A stretch of DNA of 53,219 bases. Origin: a virus. The translations under genes and the position numbers were made by a program. This document shows, piece after piece, positions 10,026 through 18,541 of the stretch; positions within the stretch are counted from its first letter, which is position 1; each line of letters starts with the position of its first letter. The notes under the pieces are model-generated. The model searched no databases. It had not been told where the DNA came from and saw only the letters and a list, made by a program, of their open reading frames with translations. The stretch is from the IMG/VR virus record IMGVR_UViG_3300023109_001857, positions 1-53,219 of that record. The stretch is one strand, 5' to 3'.

Positions 10026-10196
10026 ATGTGGTTATTAATATGGTTTGTATTTGTACCTGATCAAGGCGTAAGGTATCATCATTTGAATACTTACACAGCT
10101 GAAACGCTATGTACAGTTAACTTAAAAAAAGCATCAGTTATGGTAAATGACAAATCTGAAACAATAGAATGCGTTTTTGTAGATATTAAACAGTAA
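10026..10196 (+). CDS. small hypothetical protein
   Basis: 56 residues starting at ATG 10026, one base after the preceding stop. It begins with a short hydrophobic strand (MWLLIWFVFVP) and has two cysteines (TLCTVNL, IECVFVD), a pattern common to small phage proteins with a short β-structure. It overlaps the end of the oppositely oriented Fis-like gene by 11 bp. Function unknown. Confidence 0.55.
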   Translation: MWLLIWFVFVPDQGVRYHHLNTYTAETLCTVNLKKASVMVNDKSETIECVFVDIKQ

Positions 10197-10428
10197 AAAT
10201 ATTTAACTTCTTGCATTTAGCAATTAATGTAGTGCGCTTAATACCTAAGCGTTCACTTGCTTTTGTTTGATTACCATTATGCTCTATTAATGCTTCTTTT
10301 ATCTTATCAATAATAAAATCATCGACATCAGTATCTAAACAGTAGTCTTCTGGTACAGGCAATGCTTCTGTCCAGGTGTCAAACATTTCAAAAAATGTTT
10401 CTTGTTCTTCAATTAATTGTGCGTTCAT
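10186..10428 (-). CDS. Fis-family HTH regulator
   Basis: 80 residues. The C-terminal part, IDKIKEALIEHNGNQTKASERLGIKRTTLIAKCKKL, is the Fis/NtrC-type helix-turn-helix (HTH_8), typical of Fis and of NtrC-type activator C-termini. The N-terminus is acidic and unassigned. It is encoded against the direction of its neighbours. The start codon lies 5 nt after TATAAATA on the minus strand, leaving no room for a ribosome binding site, so the mRNA may be leaderless. It could be a DNA-binding regulator or architectural protein. Confidence 0.8.
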   Translation of the reverse strand: MNAQLIEEQETFFEMFDTWTEALPVPEDYCLDTDVDDFIIDKIKEALIEHNGNQTKASERLGIKRTTLIAKCKKLNIFTV

Positions 10429-10433
10429 AAAAC

Positions 10434-10441
10434 TATTTATA
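10434..10441 (-). promoter_or_regulatory. late-type promoter box, minus strand
   Basis: TATAAATA on the minus strand ends 5 nt before the ATG of the Fis-like gene. Confidence 0.55.
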
Positions 10442-10478
10442 CACAGTTAACTGGTGTTAAAATTTTAACATCTAATCG

Positions 10479-10485
10479 ATAAATA
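10479..10485 (+). promoter_or_regulatory. late-type promoter box
   Basis: CGATAAATACT, the same extended form as at 9487 and 43319, 40 bp before the Asn-rich protein gene. Confidence 0.55.
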
Positions 10486-10525
10486 CTGATGTAAGATGCG
10501 AATGTTTCCAAAGGTAAGAGGGTAA

Positions 10526-11710
10526 ATGAAAAATATATTTAAGACAGTTCTAGTGTTAGGTTTGCTGATGCCCGCAATTTCAATTGCGCAGGTAGCAAAC
10601 GATGCTGACGGTAATTTTGATGAAACAAGTTACGTAGAAACAGACAGCACAACCAACAGCACCAGTACTGTGAATAGTACTAATGCAAATACCAATACGA
10701 ATAACAATACCAGTACTAGTACAAATACCAACACAAACAATAACACCAACACAAATGCCAATACGAATAACAATACTACCGTATATACTGGAACCAATAC
10801 AAATACAAACAACAACACTAATGTTAATACTAGTACCAATACCAATACAAACACCAATACAAACAACAACATTATTAGTGGCGGCACTACAAACACCAAC
10901 AATAACGTATTAAGTGGCGGCACTACAAACACCAACACCAATAACAATACAAATACCAACAACAGTACAGTAAACAGCACTAGTAACAATACCAATACAA
11001 ATAACAACACTAGCACGTCTACGAATACAAACAACAATGTAATGAGTGGCGGAACAAACAATACCAATACCAATACAAATAACAACACAAGCAACAGTAC
11101 AGTAGACCAAACTGTGAACAGCACTAGCAATAGTACTGTAGACCAAACTGTGAACAGTACTAGTAATAATACAAACACCAATACTAATACAAACACCAAC
11201 AACAACACAAACAACAATAATACTACAGTTGATAGCACTAGTCAAAACGAGAACACTAACAATAATAACAATAACAGCACTATCACTCAGAAAGTAATTG
11301 CACCACCTCCTAGTGCTATTGCTCCTACAGTTAATGCAGGTGGCAATGACACTTGTACAACCAGCGTAAGTGGTGCAGTGCAAACACAAATTGTAGGTAT
11401 CGCAGGCGGCACACATGTAAGAGATATGAATTGCGAAAGATTAAAACTTAGCAAGACATTGTATAACATGGGTATGAAGGTTGCAGCAGTTAGTCTACTC
11501 TGTCAAGACGAACGTGTTTATCGTTCAATGGAAATGGCAGGAACACCTTGCCCATTCGATGGCAGCATCGGCGCAGAAGCAAAAGACAAATGGGCAGCTA
11601 ATCCAGAAATGCAACCTGTAGCAGTACAGGCTGAGGAGGACAAAGAACGTGCAACTAACAATATGCTCAAGGGTGCTGGCGGCGCTCTGCTTCTTCTTTT
11701 ATTGCTGTAA
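10526..11710 (+). CDS. secreted Asn/Thr-repeat protein
   Basis: 394 residues. A signal peptide (MKNIFKTVLVLGLLMPAISIAQ) is followed from about residue 40 to 255 by Asn/Thr/Ser repeats such as NTNTNNNTST and inserts ISGGTTNTNNN and VDQTVNSTSN. The C-terminal ~120 residues are a Cys-containing domain (CTTSVSGAVQ, RDMNCERLKLS, SLLCQDERVY, GTPCPFDG) and a hydrophobic end (GGALLLLLLL). The repeat pattern suggests a β-solenoid or disordered stalk at the cell or virion surface. Late-type box and neighbours point to late expression. Function unknown. Confidence 0.8.
   Translation: MKNIFKTVLVLGLLMPAISIAQVANDADGNFDETSYVETDSTTNSTSTVNSTNANTNTNNNTSTSTNTNTNNNTNTNANTNNNTTVYTGTNTNTNNNTNVNTSTNTNTNTNTNNNIISGGTTNTNNNVLSGGTTNTNTNNNTNTNNSTVNSTSNNTNTNNNTSTSTNTNNNVMSGGTNNTNTNTNNNTSNSTVDQTVNSTSNSTVDQTVNSTSNNTNTNTNTNTNNNTNNNNTTVDSTSQNENTNNNNNNSTITQKVIAPPPSAIAPTVNAGGNDTCTTSVSGAVQTQIVGIAGGTHVRDMNCERLKLSKTLYNMGMKVAAVSLLCQDERVYRSMEMAGTPCPFDGSIGAEAKDKWAANPEMQPVAVQAEEDKERATNNMLKGAGGALLLLLLL
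10660..11285 (+). repeat. low-complexity AAC/ACA-rich coding repeat
   Basis: Degenerate tandem triplets (AAY, ACN, AGY) encode the Asn/Thr/Ser stretch. Units such as AGTGGCGGCACTACAAACAC and GTAGACCAAACTGTGAACAG recur as near-identical copies, suggesting expansion by slippage or unequal recombination. Confidence 0.85.
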
Positions 11711-14700
11711 TACAGCATTAGCAAATCCTACTCCAGCAGAAAATTGTGCTGTAACAACTTTCACAGGCACCGGCAGCGGCTCAGCAATGATACAAAACCG
11801 CGACGGCAGAAAATATCAAAACACAGAAACTGATACATTAGAATGTACAACACTTGATCTAGACGGCAATGTGGGATATATTATTGATCGAACCATGGGC
11901 TATGATGAAACTGGTGCTCCTGTAGCAGTATATTCTGAAACAGATGGTTCTTATACTTTTGCACAAAATACTATAACCAACAAAATTATATCATCTACTC
12001 TTGCTATCAACGAAGCACTACAACAAGCTGGCGTTGGTATACAGTTTAGAGGATGGGGCTACGAATGGGAAGTTAAGAAGCCTGATGCTACTAGTAGTTT
12101 AAAACTTTCAGTTAAAATAATTGGACCAAGCAACAATGGCGGGATATCAGGATATGGTGAAAACGTAATATACAGTGCAGAATACGATTACGCTAACCAA
12201 TCATTTGCAGATTGGACATCGTTTGATGTAGATCATCCACCACCAGGATTCTTTACAGTTGAAGATGATTGGTATGTAGAAATGTCTATGGAAGGCAACG
12301 GCCAAGGTAGTGGTGTGCGTGGAATGAAAATGACATTTGCGTATGCAATTAGAGAAGGCGCAGATCCGTTTGATCCTAACTACGACTATGGCTCAGGACA
12401 GGCATTTACAGACGCATGTAATGCAGATCCAATGTACGATACACAATGCCCAGGATATCAAGAAGCATACACACAGCAACAATGTTCAGCAGATGCGCTG
12501 TATGACCCTAGTTGTAGCGGATACGAAGCTGCCTACTACGATCAACAATGTTCACAAGATGCGTTGTATGACAGTGGCTGTCAAGGATATGAAGCAGCAT
12601 ACACAGCACAGCAATGTGACACAGATCAATCATATGATTCTAGTTGTCCTTACTACAATCAGTCACAAGCTAAATCAACAACCCCAGGCATGAATGTAAG
12701 CGGACAGGGCAGTGATTATATATTCATCTTTAGAGGAAACAATCCAGAAGTATTTGCAACACTACAAGCAAACTTAGATAATATGATGGGCTGGATGTGG
12801 GAATGTACAAGCGGCGATGACTGTGGCGACAATCAAGTCGGATATATCAAAGACGCAGTACAGCAAGGAGATGATTACATATTCTTGTATACAGAAGACA
12901 TAGACGGTAATGTAATAATTCCACAAAGCGGCAAGTGGTATGAGTTTATTGAAATAGATACAGCATGTTCAGCAGATGGCACTTACACACAAAGATGTAC
13001 TGGCTATGAAGACACAATAGCAGAACAACAGTTTGAAGATGACTGTAATGCAAATCCACAAAGTGACATGATGTGTCCCGGTTACACTGAGCCAAAGTAC
13101 GAAGAAGACTATGAAGACTATGACGGACAAGACGATGGCAGCTACGATGGCAGCTATGATGGACAGTTTGATCCTAACATGCCATTTGATCCTAACATGC
13201 CATTTGATGGAGACCTAACAGGACTTGACATACAAGCAACAACAGGTATTGATATACAAGCATCGACAGGTATTGATCTAGAAGCGTCAACAGGTATTGA
13301 CCAAGAACTAGCAACTGGTATTGATGATTCAGCAGCAAGAGGTGAAATAGAAGTTGACATGCAAGGTGTGTTAGACTTAATGGGACCAGATGAGAATGGT
13401 GACCCGTTTGACTTAGAAGGATTTGAAAAAGGTCCAACAGATATGCCAAGTGAAGAAGATATTGCTAGAGAGCAAGCAGAGTTTGAACAGTTTTTTGAAG
13501 AGACAGATAGTTTTGGCGGAGCGGGTTTATCAGACTTCCAAAATGAAGCGTTCCCTGATGCATTTGAAGAACTTCCTATACCTGATGCATTTGAAGAAAT
13601 GCCAACAGAAGATATATTTGCCGAGCGTCCACTAGACATACTTGAACCGCTCAGTGAAGAAAAGTTTGAAGCAATACCAGAATTACTTGAAGAAGCATTT
13701 GAAGAAGCAGTTGAAGAACAAATGATAGCCGAAGAACTGGCAGTTGAAGAACAAATGATAGCCGAAGAAATGGCTGTAAAAGAAGCCGAGATTAGAGAAG
13801 AACTAGCAGAAGCTATTGAAGAAGAATTATCTGAAGCAGTTGAAGAACTTGCACCAGTTGAAGAACTAGCAGCCACTGAAGAAGTTGCTGGACCTAGTAC
13901 TACACCAAATGCTCCAAGAACTAGCAAAACAACTAGTGTTCAAAGACGTGCATTAGATATTGCATCTGAAGCAACTACGGCAGCAGAAAACACAGCAAGT
14001 TCACAAGCGTCATCTAGTGCATCATCTAGTACTGACATGGGTAGTAGTAGCGGCGATGATGGTAGTGCAAACAACAGCGGCAATAGCGGCAGCAGCAATG
14101 ACGGAAGCGGCAACAGCAGTAGCAACAGTGGCAGTGATATGGGAATGGGCAACAACAGCAACAGTGGTAGTGATATGGGAACAGGCAATTCCGACAGCAG
14201 TTCTTCAGGGCAAGTAGACTACAGTGGTAACAGCAATACAGGTAGTAGTAACACAGGCGGATTTAGCAGCCAAAACTTTAACTCTGCAACAGGGCAACCT
14301 GCACTACAGTCGGGTGATGCAGGCATAGGTGCAATGACTGGTGGCAACGATACACAGTTATTAGCAAGCCAAGGATTAAGCACACAAGAACTAACCGGCG
14401 AAGTACCAGATTTAGGCTCATCAACAATATCTTACACATTTGGAAATATAGATGCTACAGTAGCAAATGAAATATCAAGTATAATTGTAGCAGAAATAAA
14501 TCAGTTGATAATAGATATAACCAAACGTACATTAGAAGAAGCAAATGAAATGGGCGAACCTTTGGATGAAGTAAGTGAAGAAGAACTAGAGGCACAACAA
14601 AAACTAGAAGACGATCTAGTACAAAAGGCAATAGACGGTGATACATCAGAAGATGCAACATCGGCACTATTAGGGTACAACCCTAATTTTAGAGAGTACG

Positions 14701-14855
14701 TACAACCACAGATGAAAGTACAAGCACAATGGTACACATCAGATGGTATATACGAACTACAACAGAATTATGATAACCCGTCATCGAGGTTCTTTAGTGG
14801 AGCAAGTGACGAAACGCATCGCAAAATGGTGCGTCAGCAGTATGAGGAGAATTAA
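11649..14855 (+). CDS. large secreted multi-repeat protein
   Basis: 1,068 residues from GTG 11649, with GAGGAGG 9 nt upstream. A signal peptide (LAALCFFFYCCNTALA) is encoded in the 62 bp that overlap the end of the previous gene in another frame. Residues ~235-345 hold four Cys repeats of the form C-x-x-D-x-x-Y-D-x-x-C-x-G-Y, with degenerate copies near 440-490. Then come (F/M)DPNMPFDP, TGID(I/L)xAS repeats, a Glu-rich helical region, a Ser/Gly/Asn-rich linker (~780-870) and a helical C-terminus. This looks like a surface or virion fibre-like protein. Paired Cys repeats suggest disulphides formed in the periplasm. Function unknown. Confidence 0.8.
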   Translation: MQLTICSRVLAALCFFFYCCNTALANPTPAENCAVTTFTGTGSGSAMIQNRDGRKYQNTETDTLECTTLDLDGNVGYIIDRTMGYDETGAPVAVYSETDGSYTFAQNTITNKIISSTLAINEALQQAGVGIQFRGWGYEWEVKKPDATSSLKLSVKIIGPSNNGGISGYGENVIYSAEYDYANQSFADWTSFDVDHPPPGFFTVEDDWYVEMSMEGNGQGSGVRGMKMTFAYAIREGADPFDPNYDYGSGQAFTDACNADPMYDTQCPGYQEAYTQQQCSADALYDPSCSGYEAAYYDQQCSQDALYDSGCQGYEAAYTAQQCDTDQSYDSSCPYYNQSQAKSTTPGMNVSGQGSDYIFIFRGNNPEVFATLQANLDNMMGWMWECTSGDDCGDNQVGYIKDAVQQGDDYIFLYTEDIDGNVIIPQSGKWYEFIEIDTACSADGTYTQRCTGYEDTIAEQQFEDDCNANPQSDMMCPGYTEPKYEEDYEDYDGQDDGSYDGSYDGQFDPNMPFDPNMPFDGDLTGLDIQATTGIDIQASTGIDLEASTGIDQELATGIDDSAARGEIEVDMQGVLDLMGPDENGDPFDLEGFEKGPTDMPSEEDIAREQAEFEQFFEETDSFGGAGLSDFQNEAFPDAFEELPIPDAFEEMPTEDIFAERPLDILEPLSEEKFEAIPELLEEAFEEAVEEQMIAEELAVEEQMIAEEMAVKEAEIREELAEAIEEELSEAVEELAPVEELAATEEVAGPSTTPNAPRTSKTTSVQRRALDIASEATTAAENTASSQASSSASSSTDMGSSSGDDGSANNSGNSGSSNDGSGNSSSNSGSDMGMGNNSNSGSDMGTGNSDSSSSGQVDYSGNSNTGSSNTGGFSSQNFNSATGQPALQSGDAGIGAMTGGNDTQLLASQGLSTQELTGEVPDLGSSTISYTFGNIDATVANEISSIIVAEINQLIIDITKRTLEEANEMGEPLDEVSEEELEAQQKLEDDLVQKAIDGDTSEDATSALLGYNPNFREYVQPQMKVQAQWYTSDGIYELQQNYDNPSSRFFSGASDETHRKMVRQQYEEN

Positions 14856-15404
14856 ATGGCTGAAGTAGAAGTAGGTGGCGTTAAGTTCACCGGGGGCAAG
14901 ATGTTTGCTGTAATAACTGCACTTAGTACACTAGGTGGAGTAGCATGGGGAGGCTTTGAGTTCTATAACGATTATAGAAATATGAAAGCACAAATACAAG
15001 AATACGTTGCCCCAGACCTTAGTGGTATGCAAGAAGAAATAAGCGTGTTAACAGAACGCCTTGCAGCGGCAGAATCAAACATAGATACTAAATTAAAAGC
15101 AACTGATGAATCAGTAATTGCAGCATTAGATTATACAAGAGATATTAAGATTGATCTCAAAGCTGATGTGCAAACAATCGAAGTACAAGTAGACAGAGTT
15201 GAACAGACTGTTAAGGATACACAAGACAGCATTGATGCTACACTACGTGAAGTTGAAATTGTTAGTCGTGAAAGTGAAAAAGATACTAGAGATCGCATGC
15301 GTGAAACTGAAGAACGTATTGAAGCTGCTATGGATAAACTCGAAACTAAACTAAAACAGCAAGTTGAAGAAGCATTAGATAATCCCCTAAACGATATGAA
15401 ATAA
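14856..15404 (+). CDS. membrane-anchored coiled-coil protein
   Basis: 182 residues starting one base after the preceding stop. One transmembrane helix at ~15-34 (MFAVITALSTLGGVAWGGFEF) is followed by a long coiled coil from about residue 55 to the end (heptads in TERLAAAESNIDTKL, VDRVEQTVKDTQDSID, RMRETEERIEAAMDKLETKLKQQVEEAL). It probably works with the two secreted proteins encoded upstream, as the three genes are packed in one transcription unit. Function unknown; spanin-like or virion scaffold roles are possible but unsupported. Confidence 0.75.
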   Translation: MAEVEVGGVKFTGGKMFAVITALSTLGGVAWGGFEFYNDYRNMKAQIQEYVAPDLSGMQEEISVLTERLAAAESNIDTKLKATDESVIAALDYTRDIKIDLKADVQTIEVQVDRVEQTVKDTQDSIDATLREVEIVSRESEKDTRDRMRETEERIEAAMDKLETKLKQQVEEALDNPLNDMK

Positions 15405-15407
15405 AAG

Positions 15408-15436
15408 TAGACAAATATATCAAACTGTGTTATAGT
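15408..15436 (+). promoter_or_regulatory. σ70-type promoter
   Basis: TAGACA, 17 bp, TATAGT, followed by AACAATTAGGGAG, a leader also found at other σ70-type promoters here. Confidence 0.65.
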
Positions 15437-15462
15437 ATAACATAACAATTAGGGAGATAGAT

Positions 15463-15531
15463 ATGACTACATTTGAAAAGATTGAATTTGTTGTCGGTTT
15501 ATCGTGTTTAGGACTTCTCCTATCACTTTAA
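15463..15531 (+). CDS. 22-residue hydrophobic peptide
   Basis: MTTFEKIEFVVGLSCLGLLLSL, with AGGGAG 8 nt before ATG 15463 and a σ70-type promoter just upstream. The C-terminal half could be a short membrane helix. The good ribosome binding site and dedicated promoter argue that it is translated. Function unknown. Confidence 0.5.
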   Translation: MTTFEKIEFVVGLSCLGLLLSL

Positions 15532-15547
15532 AAGAATAATAACAAAC

Positions 15548-15655
15548 TTGGTTTGTTTGCTATACTTCTATGCAATAGAAGAAGATCTAGAGCTATGTAG
15601 ACTAAAGAAGCGTGGTGAACAAACCTCTGTTATTGAAATAGAAATAGAACTTTAA
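15548..15655 (+). CDS. possible 35-residue peptide
   Basis: An open frame with possible TTG starts at 15548 or 15557 and no clear ribosome binding site. It encodes a hydrophobic start (LVCLLYFYA) and a charged tail (IEEDLELCRLKKRGEQTS). The composition is protein-like and fills the gap between two promoters, but the start is uncertain. Confidence 0.3.
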   Translation: MVCLLYFYAIEEDLELCRLKKRGEQTSVIEIEIEL

Positions 15656-15660
15656 TTAGG

Positions 15661-15689
15661 TTGACAAGCTTGGTAGTTGATGCTATTAT
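15661..15689 (+). promoter_or_regulatory. σ70-type promoter
   Basis: TTGACA, 17 bp, TATTAT with TGC directly before the -10, 31 bp upstream of the second nitrilase gene. Confidence 0.75.
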
Positions 15690-15719
15690 AAGTATATCAT
15701 GAATTACTAGGAGTATCAT

Positions 15720-16607
15720 ATGTCAAATATAAGATTTGCAGGCGCCCAGCTTCCTGCATCTGACAATCTAGATAAAAATGTCCAAGACATTAAAGATGCT
15801 ATAACATGGGCACATCAAAATAATGTTGACTATTTGTTAACTCCCGAAGGTAGTCTTTCTGGATATTTTCCAGGATTTGATACTTATAATGGTAGATCAG
15901 TAGAAGATCTGTATGCTGCTGAAAAACAAGTTGTCGAGTTTGCAACCAAAAACTCTGTTGGATTGTGCTTAGGAACAATGTGGTGTGAAGATGACTCTAG
16001 GTTTACAGAGGGCTATCGCAAAGAGAATCAAATTAGATTCTACTCAAACATTGGTAAATTTTTAGGAAGTACAAATAAGACGTATGTTATACCAGAGTAT
16101 GATCAAACAGTAATTTCAGAAGAACTTAACATTATTGACATGGATTACGACACACAAGGTTTCTATGCAGCTGGATTAATTTGCAATGACTTTTGGGGAG
16201 GGCCACTAAGCAGTAAAAAATCACTGCCAGTTTATGTCACAGAAGAACGCAATGCGCAAGTTATATTTCATGCAACCAACGGTTTTAAAGGAGAACTTCC
16301 TAACTATGATAAAATTACTGATGCATGGCACGAAGGCAATTTGCGTATGATGAGTTTCGTAACCAGTGTGCCTATTATCACCGTGGACAGTTGTTACAAA
16401 ATGAATGGCAAAGAATACGATGGTAAAACCAGTAGTCAAAGCGGAATTTTATCAAACGGTATTTGGAAAGTAAAAGCTCCTAGACATGGAATTCAGTACT
16501 TTTATTATGATTTTGATATAAATCAAATAATTAACTTTGGTTTCGAAGAACACCCAGACCAAACAATATTAGACTCTAACCCTCTTATAAAAGGATCAAT
16601 AGCATGA
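15720..16607 (+). CDS. carbon-nitrogen hydrolase (nitrilase fold), copy 2
   Basis: 295 residues with the catalytic triad Glu43 (LLTPEGSLSGY), Lys120 (STNKTYVIPEY) and Cys155 (GLICNDFWG). It shares many blocks with the protein at 6560-7357 (VDYLLTPEG, VIFHATNGFKG versus VLFHASNGFRG, ITVDSCYKMNG versus VTVDNCYTLNG, DGKTSSQSGI versus DGPTSSTSGV), so the two are paralogues. Substrate unknown. It has its own σ70-type promoter, unlike copy 1. The stop overlaps the next start (ATGA). Confidence 0.85.
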   Translation: MSNIRFAGAQLPASDNLDKNVQDIKDAITWAHQNNVDYLLTPEGSLSGYFPGFDTYNGRSVEDLYAAEKQVVEFATKNSVGLCLGTMWCEDDSRFTEGYRKENQIRFYSNIGKFLGSTNKTYVIPEYDQTVISEELNIIDMDYDTQGFYAAGLICNDFWGGPLSSKKSLPVYVTEERNAQVIFHATNGFKGELPNYDKITDAWHEGNLRMMSFVTSVPIITVDSCYKMNGKEYDGKTSSQSGILSNGIWKVKAPRHGIQYFYYDFDINQIINFGFEEHPDQTILDSNPLIKGSIA

Positions 16608-17338
16608 GCAATTATTCATCAGAAGAAAATCAAGAACTAGTAGAAACACTCAAAGGCCCACGTTTCTATAATATCCAACTAAACGGATACGGCGGCGAAA
16701 GTGCGTACATGAGTATTAGCAAGGAAGCACACGACTTTTGGCATCCTATTTGTGAAGAACATGGCGACTATGATTTAACTACCTACATGAACAGTGATGG
16801 CGAAGAAGAAGACGAGTGGGAAAACATCGAAAGTGTGCCGCCGGAAGCACAGTTCTTGCATGATCCAGATCACGACAACTACAAGCGTCCTTGGTATGAG
16901 TCGCACACAGAGTTTGAACACTCATATGGTGTTGAATGGGGTAGTGCATACGTAGTAGTAGACGAAGTTGATTCAATGGAGTACAGTGCAGGTCATGTTG
17001 CTAGTGTTATCGAAGGTGAGAACTTGCAAGACATGTTAAACGAACTTGATGAAGCAAGTGGTTATGAACTTGAACCAGTTGTCATGGGTTGTGAAGACGA
17101 AGCACCAGAAGGTACAGACTATATTGCACAGTTATACTCGAGCGAAAAAGGACAGTTCTTTGATGGCGTTATTGAAACTGTAGGCGAGTTTGATCCAAAG
17201 AAATTAAAAGTCTATACTACAGAATACATGAACGGTGAAGACACTGTTACATCAATTGAGTACGATGGAGTTGAAATTGATAACAATGGTGGAGATACTA
17301 ACGGAAAAGGTTACTCTGCGAGTGTTTGGAAGTGTTAA
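16604..17338 (+). CDS. hypothetical acidic protein
   Basis: 244 residues, acidic, with no recognised motif. It contains FYNIQLNGYGGESAYMSISKEAHDFW near the N-terminus and a C-terminus ending in SASVWKC. It is coupled to the nitrilase gene by a 4-bp overlap. The last 41 bp overlap the convergent minus-strand gene. Possibly a structural or regulatory phage protein; no function proposed. Confidence 0.7.
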   Translation: MSNYSSEENQELVETLKGPRFYNIQLNGYGGESAYMSISKEAHDFWHPICEEHGDYDLTTYMNSDGEEEDEWENIESVPPEAQFLHDPDHDNYKRPWYESHTEFEHSYGVEWGSAYVVVDEVDSMEYSAGHVASVIEGENLQDMLNELDEASGYELEPVVMGCEDEAPEGTDYIAQLYSSEKGQFFDGVIETVGEFDPKKLKVYTTEYMNGEDTVTSIEYDGVEIDNNGGDTNGKGYSASVWKC

Positions 17339-17720
17339 CAGTAACTTCTATAAAACTACTTAAAAAATTAAAATGCCTAGAAAGTACAGGAAATAGATCA
17401 CTGTTCATATCGCTCGCCATTTCGTAAGAAGTAGAACCAATATCTTGATAGTATCTACGACTGAGTCCTTTGCGAGTACCCATAGTAGGAAATACACCTG
17501 CCACAAACAGACAAGTATCTCCAAGCTCTTTTGCTTCAGTGGTTGTTTTAATTGTTAGGAAAGATTCTGCAAATGTTTCAGGAAGAAAATCAGTTTTGTC
17601 AACATAGCTGGCTAGCAACATGACTACATATGCTTCAATTGGTTCAGGCAAATCGTATCCGTGTGTTATGGATGTCTCTTTTACAACATCAAATAACGCT
17701 AAGGTATATGCATCATTCAT
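17298..17720 (-). CDS. conserved hypothetical protein, minus strand
   Basis: 140 residues from the ATG at 17720. The core LGDTCLFVAGVFP...GLSRRYYQDIGSTSYEMAS and FPVLSRHFNFLSSFIEV resembles a family of bacterial conserved hypothetical proteins with GD-x-LF-x-(S/A)G-x-FP and YY-x-D-x-G-x-x-(A/S)Y motifs, which supports it being real. The start lies 5 nt after ATAAATA, the same leaderless-type spacing as the Fis-like gene. Function unknown. Confidence 0.75.
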   Translation of the reverse strand: MNDAYTLALFDVVKETSITHGYDLPEPIEAYVVMLLASYVDKTDFLPETFAESFLTIKTTTEAKELGDTCLFVAGVFPTMGTRKGLSRRYYQDIGSTSYEMASDMNSDLFPVLSRHFNFLSSFIEVTVNTSKHSQSNLFR

Positions 17721-17725
17721 ATATA

Positions 17726-17732
17726 TATTTAT
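17726..17732 (-). promoter_or_regulatory. late-type promoter box, minus strand
   Basis: ATAAATA on the minus strand (within ACATAAATATATATATG), 5 nt from the start codon of the conserved hypothetical gene. Confidence 0.5.
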
Positions 17733-17744
17733 GTAAGGAATATT

Positions 17745-18539
17745 ATGACAGCGCAAAGATTATTTACAGTAGGATGCTCGTTAACAAGATACCATTGGCC
17801 GACTTGGGCAGACATACTTGGGCAAAGTTACGAAAAATTTGAAAATTGGGGTAATCGCGGAGCGGGCAACAAACAAATATTTGAAAGATTTTCTGAATTA
17901 GTTGTTAAAAACAAATTAACAACAAATGATACTATCATTGTTCAATGGACAAATTATCATAGATTTGATCAGCACCAATGGGACAATACTCTTACTGAAA
18001 GTTGGTTTCCAGCAGGGCATGTGTTCCAAGAAAGCAGAAACGATCCAAGAAGTATGGCTATTCGCAATATGTGGAATGAACAAAGTTATATCATGCACAC
18101 TTGGAACTACATTCATGCTGCTGTTGGAATAGCTAATACAGTTGATGCAAAAGTATTATTTGTATTTGGCGATGACCTAAGATTAGATTTAGACAATCAA
18201 GACTTTAGTTGTTATAAAAAAATAATAGATGATACATATTTTGTAGAACAGGATTTATTTAATTGGACTTGTAAAAACTTTGATAATCGATTATCATTTT
18301 ATAACGCCGACCCTAATAATAATGTTAATACCAAAACACTTGATTATCATCCTACACCAATAATGTATTACAATTGGTTAAATAGATTTATTGGACCAAA
18401 ACTTAATATTAATATAGATGTTGAGTTTGCAAATAAAATGCAAACAGCAGTAGAAAGTATTGATGATTATGATAAAATTGGAACTGTAATAAATCAAATA
18501 GGTTACGACACAAACAAACATTGGAAAAGAGGTTATTAG
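17745..18539 (+). CDS. SGNH-hydrolase-like protein
   Basis: 264 residues. SGNH/GDSL features are block I VGCSLTRYHWPTW with candidate Ser12, NWGNRGAGNKQIFE (oxyanion Gly/Asn block), TIIVQWTNYHRFD, and the C-terminal DYHPTP with Asp200 and His202. Such proteins act as esterases or acyl hydrolases on lipids or glycans, and phage homologues often sit near surface-modification genes. The nucleophile context GCSLT departs slightly from the usual GDS/GCS-F-T. AAGGAAT precedes the ATG by 4 nt. Confidence 0.7.
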   Translation: MTAQRLFTVGCSLTRYHWPTWADILGQSYEKFENWGNRGAGNKQIFERFSELVVKNKLTTNDTIIVQWTNYHRFDQHQWDNTLTESWFPAGHVFQESRNDPRSMAIRNMWNEQSYIMHTWNYIHAAVGIANTVDAKVLFVFGDDLRLDLDNQDFSCYKKIIDDTYFVEQDLFNWTCKNFDNRLSFYNADPNNNVNTKTLDYHPTPIMYYNWLNRFIGPKLNINIDVEFANKMQTAVESIDDYDKIGTVINQIGYDTNKHWKRGY

Positions 18540-18541
18540 AC

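Noticed and set aside
10630-11238. Minus-strand frame of 202 residues, Val/Leu/Phe-rich
   Set aside because: It is the mirror of the Asn/Thr repeat DNA; the extreme composition is fully explained by the coding repeat on the plus strand, and it has no start signals.
13154-13927. Minus-strand frame of 257 residues, Ser/Ala-rich
   Set aside because: Shadow of the Glu-rich region of the secreted repeat protein; no ribosome binding site and low-complexity composition.
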